DNA of 64,000 nucleotides from Planctomycetota bacterium (GTDB taxonomy: Bacteria > Planctomycetota > Planctomycetia > Planctomycetales > Planctomycetaceae): positions 26,593 through 90,592 of the forward strand of contig JAFEBS010000064.1 of NCBI GenBank assembly GCA_018242525.1. Reading direction: 5' to 3'. This document shows positions 36,227 to 45,041 of the stretch, in pieces; within the stretch, counting starts at the first letter, position 1, and each line of letters starts with the position of its first letter. Under the pieces are notes generated by a model that made no database searches, had not been told where the DNA came from, and was given only the letters and a program-made list of their open reading frames with translations. The translations under genes were made by a program, and so were the position numbers.

Positions 36227-37138
36227 TTACTGGCTGTCGTTGACCGATTCGCAATCGACCTTGCGTTCGATGCGTTTCATCAGCCCCTTCAGGACCTTGC
36301 CGGGGCCGACTTCGAAGAATGGAGTCGCCCCCTGCGACAACAGCCAGCGGATGGAATCTTCCCACAGGACAGGTTGTGTCACCTGCTTGACCAGGACGGC
36401 ACGAATGTCGTCGGGATCGGTGTGGACCTTGGCGTCCACATTGGAAACGACGGGAATGCGTGGTGCCGTGATGGTCACACTGTTCAACGCTTCGGCCAAC
36501 TTCACACAGGCCGATTCCATCAAGGGAGTATGAAAGGCTCCGGCGACCGCCAGCGGGATCGGCTTGCCTCCCGTCTGTTCGATCAGCTCGGCCGCCCGTG
36601 CACAAGCAGGCTTTTCACCGGACAGGACGGTATTCCCCGGACACAGGTAATTGGCAATCCAGATTCGTCCCGCTGCGGACGCTCTCTGGCAAACTTCCTG
36701 CACCTTCGGGCGGTCCAGCAGCAGAGCGCTGACCATTCCCGACGGATTGGCATCCGCGGCGGCCTGCATCGCTTCACCGCGCACCTTGACGACTCGCAGA
36801 CCATCTTCAAAACTCATCGCGCCGGCGAATACCAGCGCGGTGTATTCCCCCAGGCTCAGGCCGGCGGCGAACTGGCAGGCGCTAACGACTTCGGGGCGTT
36901 CGGCCTTCAACATTTCCAGAGCCGTCAGGCTGGTGACGAACAGGGCCGGCTGGCTGATGACAGTCGTATCCAGACGTTCCGCCGGGCCTTCAAAACACAC
37001 TTGCGCCAGGTCAAATCCCAGAATCTCGCTGGCTTTGTTGTACAGTTCGCGGGCGGCGGGGAAGCGTTCGGCGATGGTCTTTCCCATGCCGACGTGCTGA
37101 GCCCCCTGCCCTGGAAACAGAAATGTCGTGTGGCTCAT
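36227..37138 (-). CDS. fabD: Malonyl-CoA:ACP transacylase
   Basis: 303 residues, the usual FabD length. It transfers malonyl from CoA to acyl carrier protein, the entry step of type II fatty acid synthesis in the cytoplasm. Motifs: FLFPGQGAQ (oxyanion glutamine), GLSLGEYTAL with nucleophile Ser95, VKVRGEAMQ with Arg120, and AGAFHTPLM with catalytic His203. AAAGG precedes the ATG at 37138. It follows plsX on the same strand, as part of the common rpmF-plsX-fabD order, though a 179-base gap with repeats separates the two. The next gene of the pathway (fabG or acpP) is not adjacent here. Confidence 0.96.
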   Translation of the reverse strand: MSHTTFLFPGQGAQHVGMGKTIAERFPAARELYNKASEILGFDLAQVCFEGPAERLDTTVISQPALFVTSLTALEMLKAERPEVVSACQFAAGLSLGEYTALVFAGAMSFEDGLRVVKVRGEAMQAAADANPSGMVSALLLDRPKVQEVCQRASAAGRIWIANYLCPGNTVLSGEKPACARAAELIEQTGGKPIPLAVAGAFHTPLMESACVKLAEALNSVTITAPRIPVVSNVDAKVHTDPDDIRAVLVKQVTQPVLWEDSIRWLLSQGATPFFEVGPGKVLKGLMKRIERKVDCESVNDSQ

Positions 37139-37222
37139 CAGAAACCTTTCAGATCACTCAGTCATCGGCAATTTGTACGAGACGATACGACTCAAGAATA
37201 CCGGGCGCTGGCACCGCAGCCC

Positions 37223-37322
37223 GTCGCCGTTGGCTCCGGGTTAAACGAGGAACCCCAACTTTCGTCACCCGGAGCCAACGGCGACGAGCGCCACGACCAG
37301 GAACCAGGAACCAGGAACTAGG
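37223..37322. repeat. Inverted repeat ACCCGGAGCCAACGGCGAC and short tandem CCAGGAA run
   Basis: Perfect 19-base arms at 37223-37241 and 37267-37285 form a hairpin with a 25-base loop. Directly after it, 37298-37322 holds a run of 7-base units (CCAGGAA, then CTAGGAA). Both sit in the plsX-fabD gap and so may split or modulate this operon. Confidence 0.7.
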
Positions 37323-38331
37323 AACTAGCAGCGGTCGATGGTTCCCGCTCGAGGGCTTCAACAATCTGCTCGTTCAGTCGTCGCGCCTTCAACGTGGTTG
37401 CCATGCGCAGCGCGTTCTGGATCGACCGGGCGTTGCTGGCACCGTGGCAGATGATTGAGATTCCCTGGACTCCCAACAGTGGGGCTCCACCGGTTTCGTG
37501 GTATTCAAACCGCTTTCCGAGCGAATGAAAGGCTTGTACAGCCAGGGCCTTTTCCGTGTTCAGGGCACCCAGGATTTCGGCCGAAACAGTCTTCATCAGC
37601 ATGTCGGCGAACCCTTCGGCCGCCTTCAGCAGGACGTTTCCGACGAACCCCTCGCAGATCACAACGTCGGCAGCGCCATTGTACAGGTCACGCCCTTCGA
37701 CGTTGCCGATGAACTTGTCGCTGATGATGCTTTGCGTGAACAGTGAGTGGGAATCCCGGACGACATCTGTCCCCTTTCCATCTTCACTGCCGATGTTCAT
37801 CAACCCGATCGAAGGCCGTTCGATACCGAACAGTTCGCGGGCGTAAATGTCGCCAATGATTCCGTATTGGATCAAGTGTTCCGGACGCGCTCCCGGATTG
37901 GCACCGACGTCCATCAGGATCGTCTTGCCCTTGGTAGTGGGCAGCGCCACGGCGATGCCGGGCCGCTTGACCCCCTTCAGAAACAGGCGTGTGCGCAGCC
38001 CCGCCGCCACGACCGCCCCTGTATGGCCGGCGCTCACGACAGCATCGACCTGCTGAGTCGCCATCTGCTGCCAGCAGACGATGATCGAACAGTTCGGCTT
38101 TTTCCGGAGTCCCTCGATCGGCTTCTCTTCCATGCCGATCCAGCCATCGGCTGGCTGGATGCGCAGGCGATCCCCCGAATAGCCAGACCTGGCTATGGCT
38201 GGTTCGATCGTGTCAACGTCGCCAACCAGAGTGACCTGCAGATCGGGGTTGTCCTTCAGGGCCGCGATCGCTCCATCGAGATTGGGTGAAACGCCGAAGT
38301 CGCCGCCCATCGCGTCCAAGGCAATCCGCAT
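37318..38331 (-). CDS. plsX: Phosphate acyltransferase PlsX
   Basis: 337 residues. PlsX makes acyl-phosphate from acyl-ACP for the PlsY-dependent first acylation of glycerol 3-phosphate in phospholipid synthesis. Motifs: MRIALDAMGGDFG at the N-terminus, SAGHTGAVVAAG, ILMDVGANPGARPEHLIQYG, VGLMNIGSEDGKGTDVV-type segment (here IGLMNIGSEDGKGTDVV), and GFVGNVLLKAAEGFADMLMK. The gene starts 7 bases after the rpmF stop, so the two are cotranscribed. The C-terminal end abuts the tandem AGGAACT repeat. Confidence 0.96.
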   Translation of the reverse strand: MRIALDAMGGDFGVSPNLDGAIAALKDNPDLQVTLVGDVDTIEPAIARSGYSGDRLRIQPADGWIGMEEKPIEGLRKKPNCSIIVCWQQMATQQVDAVVSAGHTGAVVAAGLRTRLFLKGVKRPGIAVALPTTKGKTILMDVGANPGARPEHLIQYGIIGDIYARELFGIERPSIGLMNIGSEDGKGTDVVRDSHSLFTQSIISDKFIGNVEGRDLYNGAADVVICEGFVGNVLLKAAEGFADMLMKTVSAEILGALNTEKALAVQAFHSLGKRFEYHETGGAPLLGVQGISIICHGASNARSIQNALRMATTLKARRLNEQIVEALEREPSTAASS

Positions 38332-38338
38332 GGGAGAG

Positions 38339-38518
38339 TTATTCCTCGATTTCGATCATCGCCCGACCCATGTAATCACCGCAGGTCGGACAGATGACAT
38401 GCGACGGAATGGGAGTCTGGCACTTGGGGCAGTTGTGGAGCTGCGGTGGCTTAACAGCGTCGTGGCTGCGTCGCCGACGCGAGCGGCCCTTGGATTGTCT
38501 GCGCTTGGGAGCGGCCAT
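38339..38518 (-). CDS. rpmF: 50S ribosomal protein L32
   Basis: 59 residues from the ATG at 38518 (MAAPKRRQSKGRSRRRRS); a longer frame to 38572 adds residues unlike the family. The zinc-binding cysteines are kept as NCPKCQTPIPSHVICPTCG-type pairs (CPKC and CPTC), so this is the zinc form of L32. It heads the rpmF-plsX-fabD group seen in many bacteria, linking ribosome and lipid synthesis. Confidence 0.95.
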   Translation of the reverse strand: MAAPKRRQSKGRSRRRRSHDAVKPPQLHNCPKCQTPIPSHVICPTCGDYMGRAMIEIEE

Positions 38519-39132
38519 GGTGAGGTCAATTCCAACTGTTCGAGGCACATGGTAGCAATGGCAAAGCCGCACCGTTACACGCGGCTCAGCGGACTTTCCA
38601 CGCCGGGAAAGCGTGGCTATGGTACGGGAAGGTCAAAACAAGTGTCAAGGAAGCGACCTGCCACACCAGCTCATTCATCGCAACGGACTACACATCATGG
38701 GGTTACACAACAGAACGCACAGCTGCTTACTCCAGGAACCTCGACACCCTCACACCGTCGACCGGTCGGAACGCCGTCTGCATGCTGACGGTGAATGCAC
38801 ATCGCACTTTCTCGATCCCTTGAGGCGTCTTCCGCGGAAGCTCTCTTTCCAGTCTTACCCGAACGTCAGGAAACATATTTTCCAAATCTGGCCAGTTCGC
38901 ATCAACAGGCTCTGTCGTATCGCGCCATTTGCATGAGATGCAGCCATCTCGCACGAAAGTCCCTCGGGAATTGGCTGAGCGAATGGCATCAGACCCCAAT
39001 TCTACCTGAATTCCTGATTGGCGCTCGGCTTGGCACGCTGATTGCCTTCAACGCGATCGCGACGCACACGATGCTCAACAAGAGCCCTTTCTTGAATGTG
39101 TGCGTGATCTTGAAGAATGGTGGTCATGAATC
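38519..39132. other. 614-base divergent intergenic region with regulatory sites
   Basis: It separates rpmF (minus) from the trehalose block (plus). No coding frame is convincing. It holds a near-consensus sigma-54 promoter (39031-39047) and two small palindromes that could be activator sites: CTTCCGCGGAAG at 38829-38840 and TGCAT-GAG-ATGCA at 38930-38942, about 190 and 90 bases upstream of the promoter. Confidence 0.5.
39031..39047 (+). promoter_or_regulatory. Candidate sigma-54 (-24/-12) promoter
   Basis: TTGGCACGCTGATTGCC matches the sigma-54 consensus YTGGCACGN4TTGCW at all but the final W. The invariant GG (39033-39034) and GC (39045-39046) are exactly 12 bases apart. Transcription would begin near 39058, giving a leader of about 75 bases before the GTG at 39133. 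An NtrC-type activator gene lies at the end of the same gene block. Confidence 0.6.
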
Positions 39133-39552
39133 GTGCAGCGAAAGTTGCTATTGGCGATCCGCCGTTCTCAATGGCGTACAGCACTGGCCCTGAGTTTGCG
39201 GCAGAATGACGTCGAGGTCGTGACGGCGGATCACGGAATCGAATGCCTGCACGTGCTGAGTCACTTTCGTCCCGATACTGTGGTCGTTGAGCCAGAACTT
39301 TTGTGGGGCGGTGGGGATGGCGTTCTGGCAATCATCGGAGAGAACCCGCAGTTGGACGACGTTCGCACGCTGGTGCTGACCACAGATCTGAACCGATCGT
39401 CGCTTTACAGCATCTCGCAGTTTCGCGTCAGTGATTTCTGGGTTCAACCGGTTAGCCCGCAGCAGGTCCTGACGCGGATCCTGCAATTGACACCGGAAAC
39501 TCAACCGCCAATGGCTGCTGAAGTCCAGGAGGCTGCAGGCCCCCCGGCTTAA
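39133..39552 (+). CDS. Degenerate response-regulator receiver (pseudo-receiver) domain protein
   Basis: 139 residues from a GTG. The pattern KLLLAIRRSQWRTALALSLR, VEVVTADHGIECLHVLSHFR, PDTVVVEPELLWGGGDGVLA, VRTLVLTTDL, ISQFRVSDFWVQPVSPQQVL follows the beta/alpha order of a CheY-like receiver. The key residues are missing: the N-terminal acidic pair is replaced (LAIRRS), the phosphoacceptor Asp is Glu (VVEPEL), and the conserved Lys before Pro is Gln (VQP). It therefore cannot be phosphorylated in the usual way and may mimic the active state or respond to protein or ligand binding. A Pro/Ala-rich tail ends it. It is 20 bases upstream of treZ, first in the block. Confidence 0.7.
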   Translation: MQRKLLLAIRRSQWRTALALSLRQNDVEVVTADHGIECLHVLSHFRPDTVVVEPELLWGGGDGVLAIIGENPQLDDVRTLVLTTDLNRSSLYSISQFRVSDFWVQPVSPQQVLTRILQLTPETQPPMAAEVQEAAGPPA

Positions 39553-39572
39553 AACGACAAAGAGAGATTGGC

Positions 39573-41552
39573 ATGCATCTGCACGGTCCGATGATCAGCG
39601 CTGACCGGGTTGACTGGCGTGTGTGGGCTCCGCTCGCACAGCGGGTGGATCTGAACATCTGCATTCAACACCATTCCGAAATCATCCCGATGACTCGACA
39701 GGACGGAGGCTGGTTTGAGACCAGCCGGCCGCGGGAATCTTCGGAGATTCGTTATTTCTTTCGATTGGATGGCAATCGTGACCGCCCCGATCCTGCGTCG
39801 CGCTGGCAGCCCGAGGGGATTCACAAGCCGTCCGCACTGTTTTTTCCGGACGATTTCGTCTGGTGCGACGCAGACTGGAAGGGGATCCCGCGATCCGACC
39901 TGGTCCTGTACGAACTGCACGTTGGTACCTTCACCCCTGAGGGAACATTCGATGCCGTCATTCCCAGACTCAGTGAACTGCGCGACCTGGGCGTCACCGC
40001 CATTGAATTGATGCCCGTCGCACAGTTTCCGGGGATACGCGACTGGGGATACCACGGGGTCCATCCGTTTGCCGTGCAAAACAGCTATGGCGGACCGCAC
40101 GGTTTGCAGCGGTTGGTCAACGCCTGCCACGAACATGGCCTGGCGCTCTTCCTGGATGTGGTTTACAACCACCTCGGTCCCGAGGGAAATTACCTGGGGG
40201 AATTCGGGCCGTACTTCAATGACAAGTACCTGACTCCCTGGGGCGTCGCCGTGAATTTCGACGCATCCGGCTGTGGTCCGGTCCGGCAATTTGTCCTGGA
40301 GAATGTCCGGTATTGGCTCCGTGAATTTCACGTGGACGGACTGCGACTGGATGCGGTCCATGCCATCTTCGATCGCAGTGACACACATATTCTGCGGGAA
40401 ATCCAGCAGATCGGCGAAGCCGAAGAACGGCTGCAGGGCCGTTTCATCCACGTGATCGCGGAAAGCAACCAGAACGACCCTCGACTGCTGGAAGCCGAAG
40501 ACCGGCAGGGGTTCGGGCTGGCGGCTGTCTGGAACGACGACTTCCATCACGCGGTTCACACCCTGATGACCGGAGAACGCAATGGCTACTACATGGACTT
40601 CGGTCATCCCGAGCAACTCGCCAAAGCCCTGAATGACAATTTTGTCTATGACGGCAGGCACAGTCCGTTTCATGGTCGCATCCAGGGAGCCCCGGCACGG
40701 CATCTTGGGGGGGACCGATTTGTCGTTTCCATTCAGAACCACGATCAGATTGGGAACCGGGCACGAGGTGATCGTCTGGCATTGTCACTGACTCCCGAGC
40801 AACTGCGCTTCGCAGCCGGGCTGATGCTGCTTTCGCCCTTCACTCCACTGCTGTTCATGGGTGAAGAATACGGCGAGCAAAGACCGTTCCCCTTCTTCTG
40901 TTCCTTTTTGGACTCGTCACTCAACGAGACCGTTCAACTGGGACGCCAGGCAGAGTTTGCCGATGCGGAATGGAGCGCTGACGTTCCACCGCCCCATGCG
41001 GAAGAGACGTTTCAATCGGCAATCCTGCGCTGGAGCTGGCCGGCAGACTCGTGGCACGCGGGGTTGCGAAACTGGTACCGGACCCTGTTGCGAGCACGGC
41101 GGCGGATTCCTCAATTGCACGGGGTGACGGACCGGACCGTTCAGTGGCACGATCGCACTCTGCTGCAGGTGACGCCGAGTTCCACCGTCCGTGAACGCAC
41201 GCCGGCGATTGATCTGCTGGCCGCTGAAGCGGACAACGATGGTTTGTTTGAGCTGATTCGGGGTAATCCGTCCCAGGGAAATGACGCACAAATCGTCGCC
41301 TACTTCAACTTCAGTCACAAGCCTCAATACCTGACGGATCTATATGTGGAGCGGAATGCCCCTGCCGGCTGGATCCCCGTGCTGAGTTCCGAATGGCCGA
41401 CATTCGGCGGGCGGCATCCAGGTTCAGGCCATCCCACGCGCACGGCCACGACGTGGGAACTGCTGCCATTCGAAGTCCTCGTCTTCTGCTCCACCGCATC
41501 CAGGCCGTCAATCTCTTCACTGCTGGAAGACAAGCCTGTCAGCCAGACTTGA
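39573..41552 (+). CDS. treZ: Maltooligosyltrehalose trehalohydrolase
   Basis: 659 residues. TreZ (GH13) releases trehalose from maltooligosyltrehalose made by TreY. An N-terminal beta domain (RVWAPLAQRVDLNI) precedes the barrel: YELHVGTFTPEGTF, AIELMPVAQFPGIRDWGYHG, DVVYNHLGPEGNYLGEFGPY followed by FNDKYLTPWGVAVNFD (TreZ signature), DGLRLDAVHAIFD (nucleophile Asp260), HVIAESNQNDPRL (acid/base Glu297) and NHDQIGNRARG. It is longer than the usual roughly 580-600 residues, mainly in the C-terminal part. A glycogen branching enzyme is unlikely because of the TPWG-NFD loop. No treY is in the window. The treS-maltokinase gene follows 62 bases downstream. Confidence 0.92.
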   Translation: MHLHGPMISADRVDWRVWAPLAQRVDLNICIQHHSEIIPMTRQDGGWFETSRPRESSEIRYFFRLDGNRDRPDPASRWQPEGIHKPSALFFPDDFVWCDADWKGIPRSDLVLYELHVGTFTPEGTFDAVIPRLSELRDLGVTAIELMPVAQFPGIRDWGYHGVHPFAVQNSYGGPHGLQRLVNACHEHGLALFLDVVYNHLGPEGNYLGEFGPYFNDKYLTPWGVAVNFDASGCGPVRQFVLENVRYWLREFHVDGLRLDAVHAIFDRSDTHILREIQQIGEAEERLQGRFIHVIAESNQNDPRLLEAEDRQGFGLAAVWNDDFHHAVHTLMTGERNGYYMDFGHPEQLAKALNDNFVYDGRHSPFHGRIQGAPARHLGGDRFVVSIQNHDQIGNRARGDRLALSLTPEQLRFAAGLMLLSPFTPLLFMGEEYGEQRPFPFFCSFLDSSLNETVQLGRQAEFADAEWSADVPPPHAEETFQSAILRWSWPADSWHAGLRNWYRTLLRARRRIPQLHGVTDRTVQWHDRTLLQVTPSSTVRERTPAIDLLAAEADNDGLFELIRGNPSQGNDAQIVAYFNFSHKPQYLTDLYVERNAPAGWIPVLSSEWPTFGGRHPGSGHPTRTATTWELLPFEVLVFCSTASRPSISSLLEDKPVSQT

Positions 41553-41614
41553 GTTCACCCCACGCCTGAGGCGTGTGCTTCAGCCAGAGCGTTCTGAAAT
41601 CAGGAAAAGATGCC

Positions 41615-44600
41615 ATGCAGGATGCAAAGAACTGGTACAAGGATGCCATCATCTATGAATTGCATGTGCGGTCATTCTACGACAGCATCGGCGATGGAAT
41701 GGGCGACTTTGGCGGCCTGACTCAGAAGCTCGGCTATCTGCAGGACCTGGGTGTCACGGCGCTGTGGCTGCTGCCCTTCTATCCGTCGCCGCTCAAGGAT
41801 GATGGATACGATATTGCCGACTACCGGAACATCCACCCGCAATATGGAACCCTGGAAACGTTTCGTGAGTTCCTGCAGGCCGCACATTTGCGGGGGATCA
41901 AAGTCATCACGGAACTGGTCCTGAACCATACGTCTGACCAGCACCCGTGGTTCCAACGTGCCCGACGGGCGGCTCCGGGAAGTGCGGACCGCGACTTTTA
42001 TGTCTGGAGTGACACCCCCGACCGGTATCCCGATGTCCCGATTGTCTTCAAGGATTTTGAACCGTCGAACTGGACCTTCGACCGCGTGGCGAATGCATAC
42101 TATTGGCATCGCTTCTACTCGCATCAACCGGACTTGAATTTCGACAATCCCGCCGTCATTCAGGCGATTCTGCCCATCGTCGACTTCTGGTTTGAACTGG
42201 GGGTGGACGGCATGCGGCTGGATGCCGTTCCCTACCTGTTCGAGCGCGAAGGGACAACCTGTGCAGGCCTGCCGGAAACGCACGCGTTTCTCCAGCAACT
42301 GCGATCGCACATCGATTCCAGGTTCTCCAATCGCATGTTGCTGGCAGAAGCGAATGTCTGGCCCGAGGAGGCCGTGAGCTATTTCGGCGACGAAAACGAA
42401 TGTCACATGGCGTTCCACTTTCCGGTGATGCCCAGGCTGTTCATGGGAATGTTTCGCGAAGACAGTTTTCCCATCATCGACATCCTGCAACAGACGCCCG
42501 CCATTCCCGAATCCTGTCAATGGGCCCTGTTTCTGCGAAATCACGACGAATTGACGCTGGAAATGGTCACGGACGAGGAACGGGAGGCGATGTATCGGGC
42601 GTACGCGCGTGATTCTCAGGCCCGCATCAACGTGGGGATCCGCCGCCGACTGGCTCCGCTGTTGAGTAATGATCGACGACGCATCGAACTGATGAACGGA
42701 CTGCTGTTCTCGCTGCCGGGGACGCCGGTCATCTACTATGGCGACGAGATCGGCATGGGAGACAACATCTTCCTTGGCGACCGCAACAGCGTTCGAACGC
42801 CGATGCAGTGGAGTTCTGACCGAAATGCGGGGTTTTCCCGTGCCAACCCTCAGCGGCTGTTTCTGCCCATCACGATCGATCCCGAGTACCACTATGAATC
42901 CGTCAACGTTGAAGCGCAACAGAACAATCCTCATTCGCTGTTGTGGTGGATGAAAAGGCTGATCGACATTCGCAAACGCACGCGGGCTTTCAGTCGCGGC
43001 ACGCTGGAGTTTCTGCGGCCGGCGAATCGCAAGATCCTGGCGTTCCTGCGTCAGTACGATGGACAGACGGTGCTCGTTCTGGCAAACCTGTCCCGATTCG
43101 TGCAGTATGCGCAGCTGGATCTGTCCGCCTTTGAAGGATGCACACCGGTTGAATTGTTCGGAGGAACACGGTTTCCCGTCGTGGGCACGGCGCCCTACCT
43201 GGTCATGCTCGGACCTCACACGTTTAATTGGTTTGAGCTGTGCGTGACCGTGCCTGAACAGACCTGCCCGATACCGGCCCGAACGCTGGAGAATGTCACG
43301 TCGCTCGACGTCCACCAGCAATGGACCGAGATTGTCACACGGGACGACGATGTCTGGGAGCGCCTGTTGTCCCAATTCCTGGAGTGCCGACTCACGGAAG
43401 GGACGTCCCCGTCGCCAGTCAGTCATTCGGTCGTGTACGACTGGGTGGAATTGCCAATTGCCGATTCGGCCGTCAGGACTCTGCTGCTGCTGGTCGACCT
43501 GCAACGGATGGCCGGCGAACCACAGCGAATCCTGCTGCCGCTGTCGTTTGTCCCGGACTCGCTCGCCCTGACGGTCCTGTCGAATCACCCCGAAAACGTG
43601 CTGGCGCGAATTGTGGGCGGCGATTCCGGAATCGTGTTTGACTCGCTGACAGACACAGAGTTGATCCAGCGGATCATGACGCTGCTGACGTCTCAGTCGC
43701 GTCTGCGGTCCAACTTCGGCAACGAATTATCCGTCTGGCACAACGGGACAACCCGGGACCTGGACCTCAATTGTTCCGAATCACCGCCGCGATTGATTGA
43801 GATCGAACAATTCAACGTTTCGGCCGTCTTCCATGAGCGAATGGTCCTGAAAATCCTGACGCACGTCGGCGAAGGCGCGCATCCCGAAGTGGAATTCGGT
43901 CAGTTTTTCTCACGATGCGGCCACACCGTTTCCGTGGCACCCCTGCTGGCATCCATTGAAGTGCGCGGGCGACGCCAGTCACCGATGACACTGGCCGTCC
44001 TGCACGAATACATCGCCAACGACGGTGACTTGTGGCAGTACACACTGGATGTCCTGAGCGTCTACTTCGAGCGAATTGTGACGCGTGAACCTCAAGTATT
44101 GCCTGCAGACTTTTCAAACTGGCGGTTGTTTACGCCCTGTCCGTCGAGACTGGATATCGAACCGGGTTCTCCAGACGAACTCCTGAACGAGTACCTGGAT
44201 GTGGTTCGAGTCCTCGCCACCCGGACTGCGGAAATGCACGCCGCACTGGCAAATTGCGAGACGGACTCGATTTTCTCGCCGGAGAAATTCACCTTCGGCT
44301 ATCAGCAGTCCATTTACCAGGCCATGCGGGGCGCGGCCCTGGACGTCATGGAAAACCTGGAGCAGTCGCGCCTGAACTTCTCCACCACTGTCCGACATCT
44401 GGCGGATCAACTGCTGGGCCGGCGCGCGGAAATCCTGGAGATCCTGCATCGCGTCGTCGAAGTCCCCCTGGACACGATTCGAATCCGCTGCCATGGAGAC
44501 TTTCACCTGGGTCAGATTCTGCTGAAGGGTCGGGATTGTGTCATGATCGACTTTGAAGGCAATCCACGGCGCTCGATTGCCGAACGGCGGATCAAGCGTT

Positions 44601-44989
44601 CGCCACTGCGTGACATAGCGACCATGCTGCGTTCCCTGGAATCGGGCCCTCGGATCGCATTCACCGGATTGGCAACCGGCCGGGGCCGGATGCCGGGCAT
44701 GGTTCGGGTCGAGGATCAGCCGTGCATCGGGCCGTGGTGTGACTACTGGCGCGCCCGGGTGTCGGCGGAATTCCTGACGACCTACATCAGCCAGCCAGCC
44801 ATCACCCCACTTTTACCAAAGACAACTCAGGGAATCTGTGTGCTGCTGAATGCGTTTCTGATCCAGCGCAGCCTGGGCGATACATTGCGTGCAATTCGCA
44901 GTCGACCGGACTGGCTGTCGATGGACCTGGAAAGCGCCCTGGCTCATATCACGGATGCCCAGGCCACACTGGAAAAGCCCGTTCATTAG
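41615..44989 (+). CDS. treS: Trehalose synthase - maltokinase fusion
   Basis: 1124 residues from the ATG at 41615, chosen because AGGA lies 9 bases upstream and TreS proteins start WYKDAIIYELHVRSFYDS. The N-terminal half is GH13 trehalose synthase, interconverting trehalose and maltose: GDFGGLTQKLGYLQDLGVTA, ELVLNHTSDQHPWFQ, DGMRLDAVPYLFERE (nucleophile Asp near 202), LLAEANVWPEE (Glu near 244), FLRNHDELTLEMV. From about residue 560 comes a maltokinase (Mak/Pep2-type) domain with RCHGDFHLGQILL and the metal-binding MIDFEGNP near 960-985, which phosphorylates maltose to maltose 1-phosphate, the donor for GlgE. The fusion is well known. No glgE is in the window. Confidence 0.94.
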   Translation: MQDAKNWYKDAIIYELHVRSFYDSIGDGMGDFGGLTQKLGYLQDLGVTALWLLPFYPSPLKDDGYDIADYRNIHPQYGTLETFREFLQAAHLRGIKVITELVLNHTSDQHPWFQRARRAAPGSADRDFYVWSDTPDRYPDVPIVFKDFEPSNWTFDRVANAYYWHRFYSHQPDLNFDNPAVIQAILPIVDFWFELGVDGMRLDAVPYLFEREGTTCAGLPETHAFLQQLRSHIDSRFSNRMLLAEANVWPEEAVSYFGDENECHMAFHFPVMPRLFMGMFREDSFPIIDILQQTPAIPESCQWALFLRNHDELTLEMVTDEEREAMYRAYARDSQARINVGIRRRLAPLLSNDRRRIELMNGLLFSLPGTPVIYYGDEIGMGDNIFLGDRNSVRTPMQWSSDRNAGFSRANPQRLFLPITIDPEYHYESVNVEAQQNNPHSLLWWMKRLIDIRKRTRAFSRGTLEFLRPANRKILAFLRQYDGQTVLVLANLSRFVQYAQLDLSAFEGCTPVELFGGTRFPVVGTAPYLVMLGPHTFNWFELCVTVPEQTCPIPARTLENVTSLDVHQQWTEIVTRDDDVWERLLSQFLECRLTEGTSPSPVSHSVVYDWVELPIADSAVRTLLLLVDLQRMAGEPQRILLPLSFVPDSLALTVLSNHPENVLARIVGGDSGIVFDSLTDTELIQRIMTLLTSQSRLRSNFGNELSVWHNGTTRDLDLNCSESPPRLIEIEQFNVSAVFHERMVLKILTHVGEGAHPEVEFGQFFSRCGHTVSVAPLLASIEVRGRRQSPMTLAVLHEYIANDGDLWQYTLDVLSVYFERIVTREPQVLPADFSNWRLFTPCPSRLDIEPGSPDELLNEYLDVVRVLATRTAEMHAALANCETDSIFSPEKFTFGYQQSIYQAMRGAALDVMENLEQSRLNFSTTVRHLADQLLGRRAEILEILHRVVEVPLDTIRIRCHGDFHLGQILLKGRDCVMIDFEGNPRRSIAERRIKRSPLRDIATMLRSLESGPRIAFTGLATGRGRMPGMVRVEDQPCIGPWCDYWRARVSAEFLTTYISQPAITPLLPKTTQGICVLLNAFLIQRSLGDTLRAIRSRPDWLSMDLESALAHITDAQATLEKPVH

Positions 44990-45041
44990 TCTGAAATCCT
45001 GCACGTATTCGAGTTTCTGGAATCGTTACAGCGAGTCACCC

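Noticed and set aside
37298..37322. Short tandem run considered as a CRISPR or VNTR array
   Set aside because: Units are only 7 bases with no spacers, so it is not CRISPR; it is kept only as a small tandem repeat.
39573..41552. treZ considered as a glycogen branching enzyme (glgB)
   Set aside because: The FGPYFNDKYLTPWG-NFD loop and overall motif order are those of trehalohydrolase.
41672..43588. Long minus-strand frame (638 codons) opposite treS
   Set aside because: It is a shadow of the GH13 coding frame in GC-rich DNA; its translation has no domain pattern and is rich in Arg, Gln and His, while the plus strand is unmistakably TreS.
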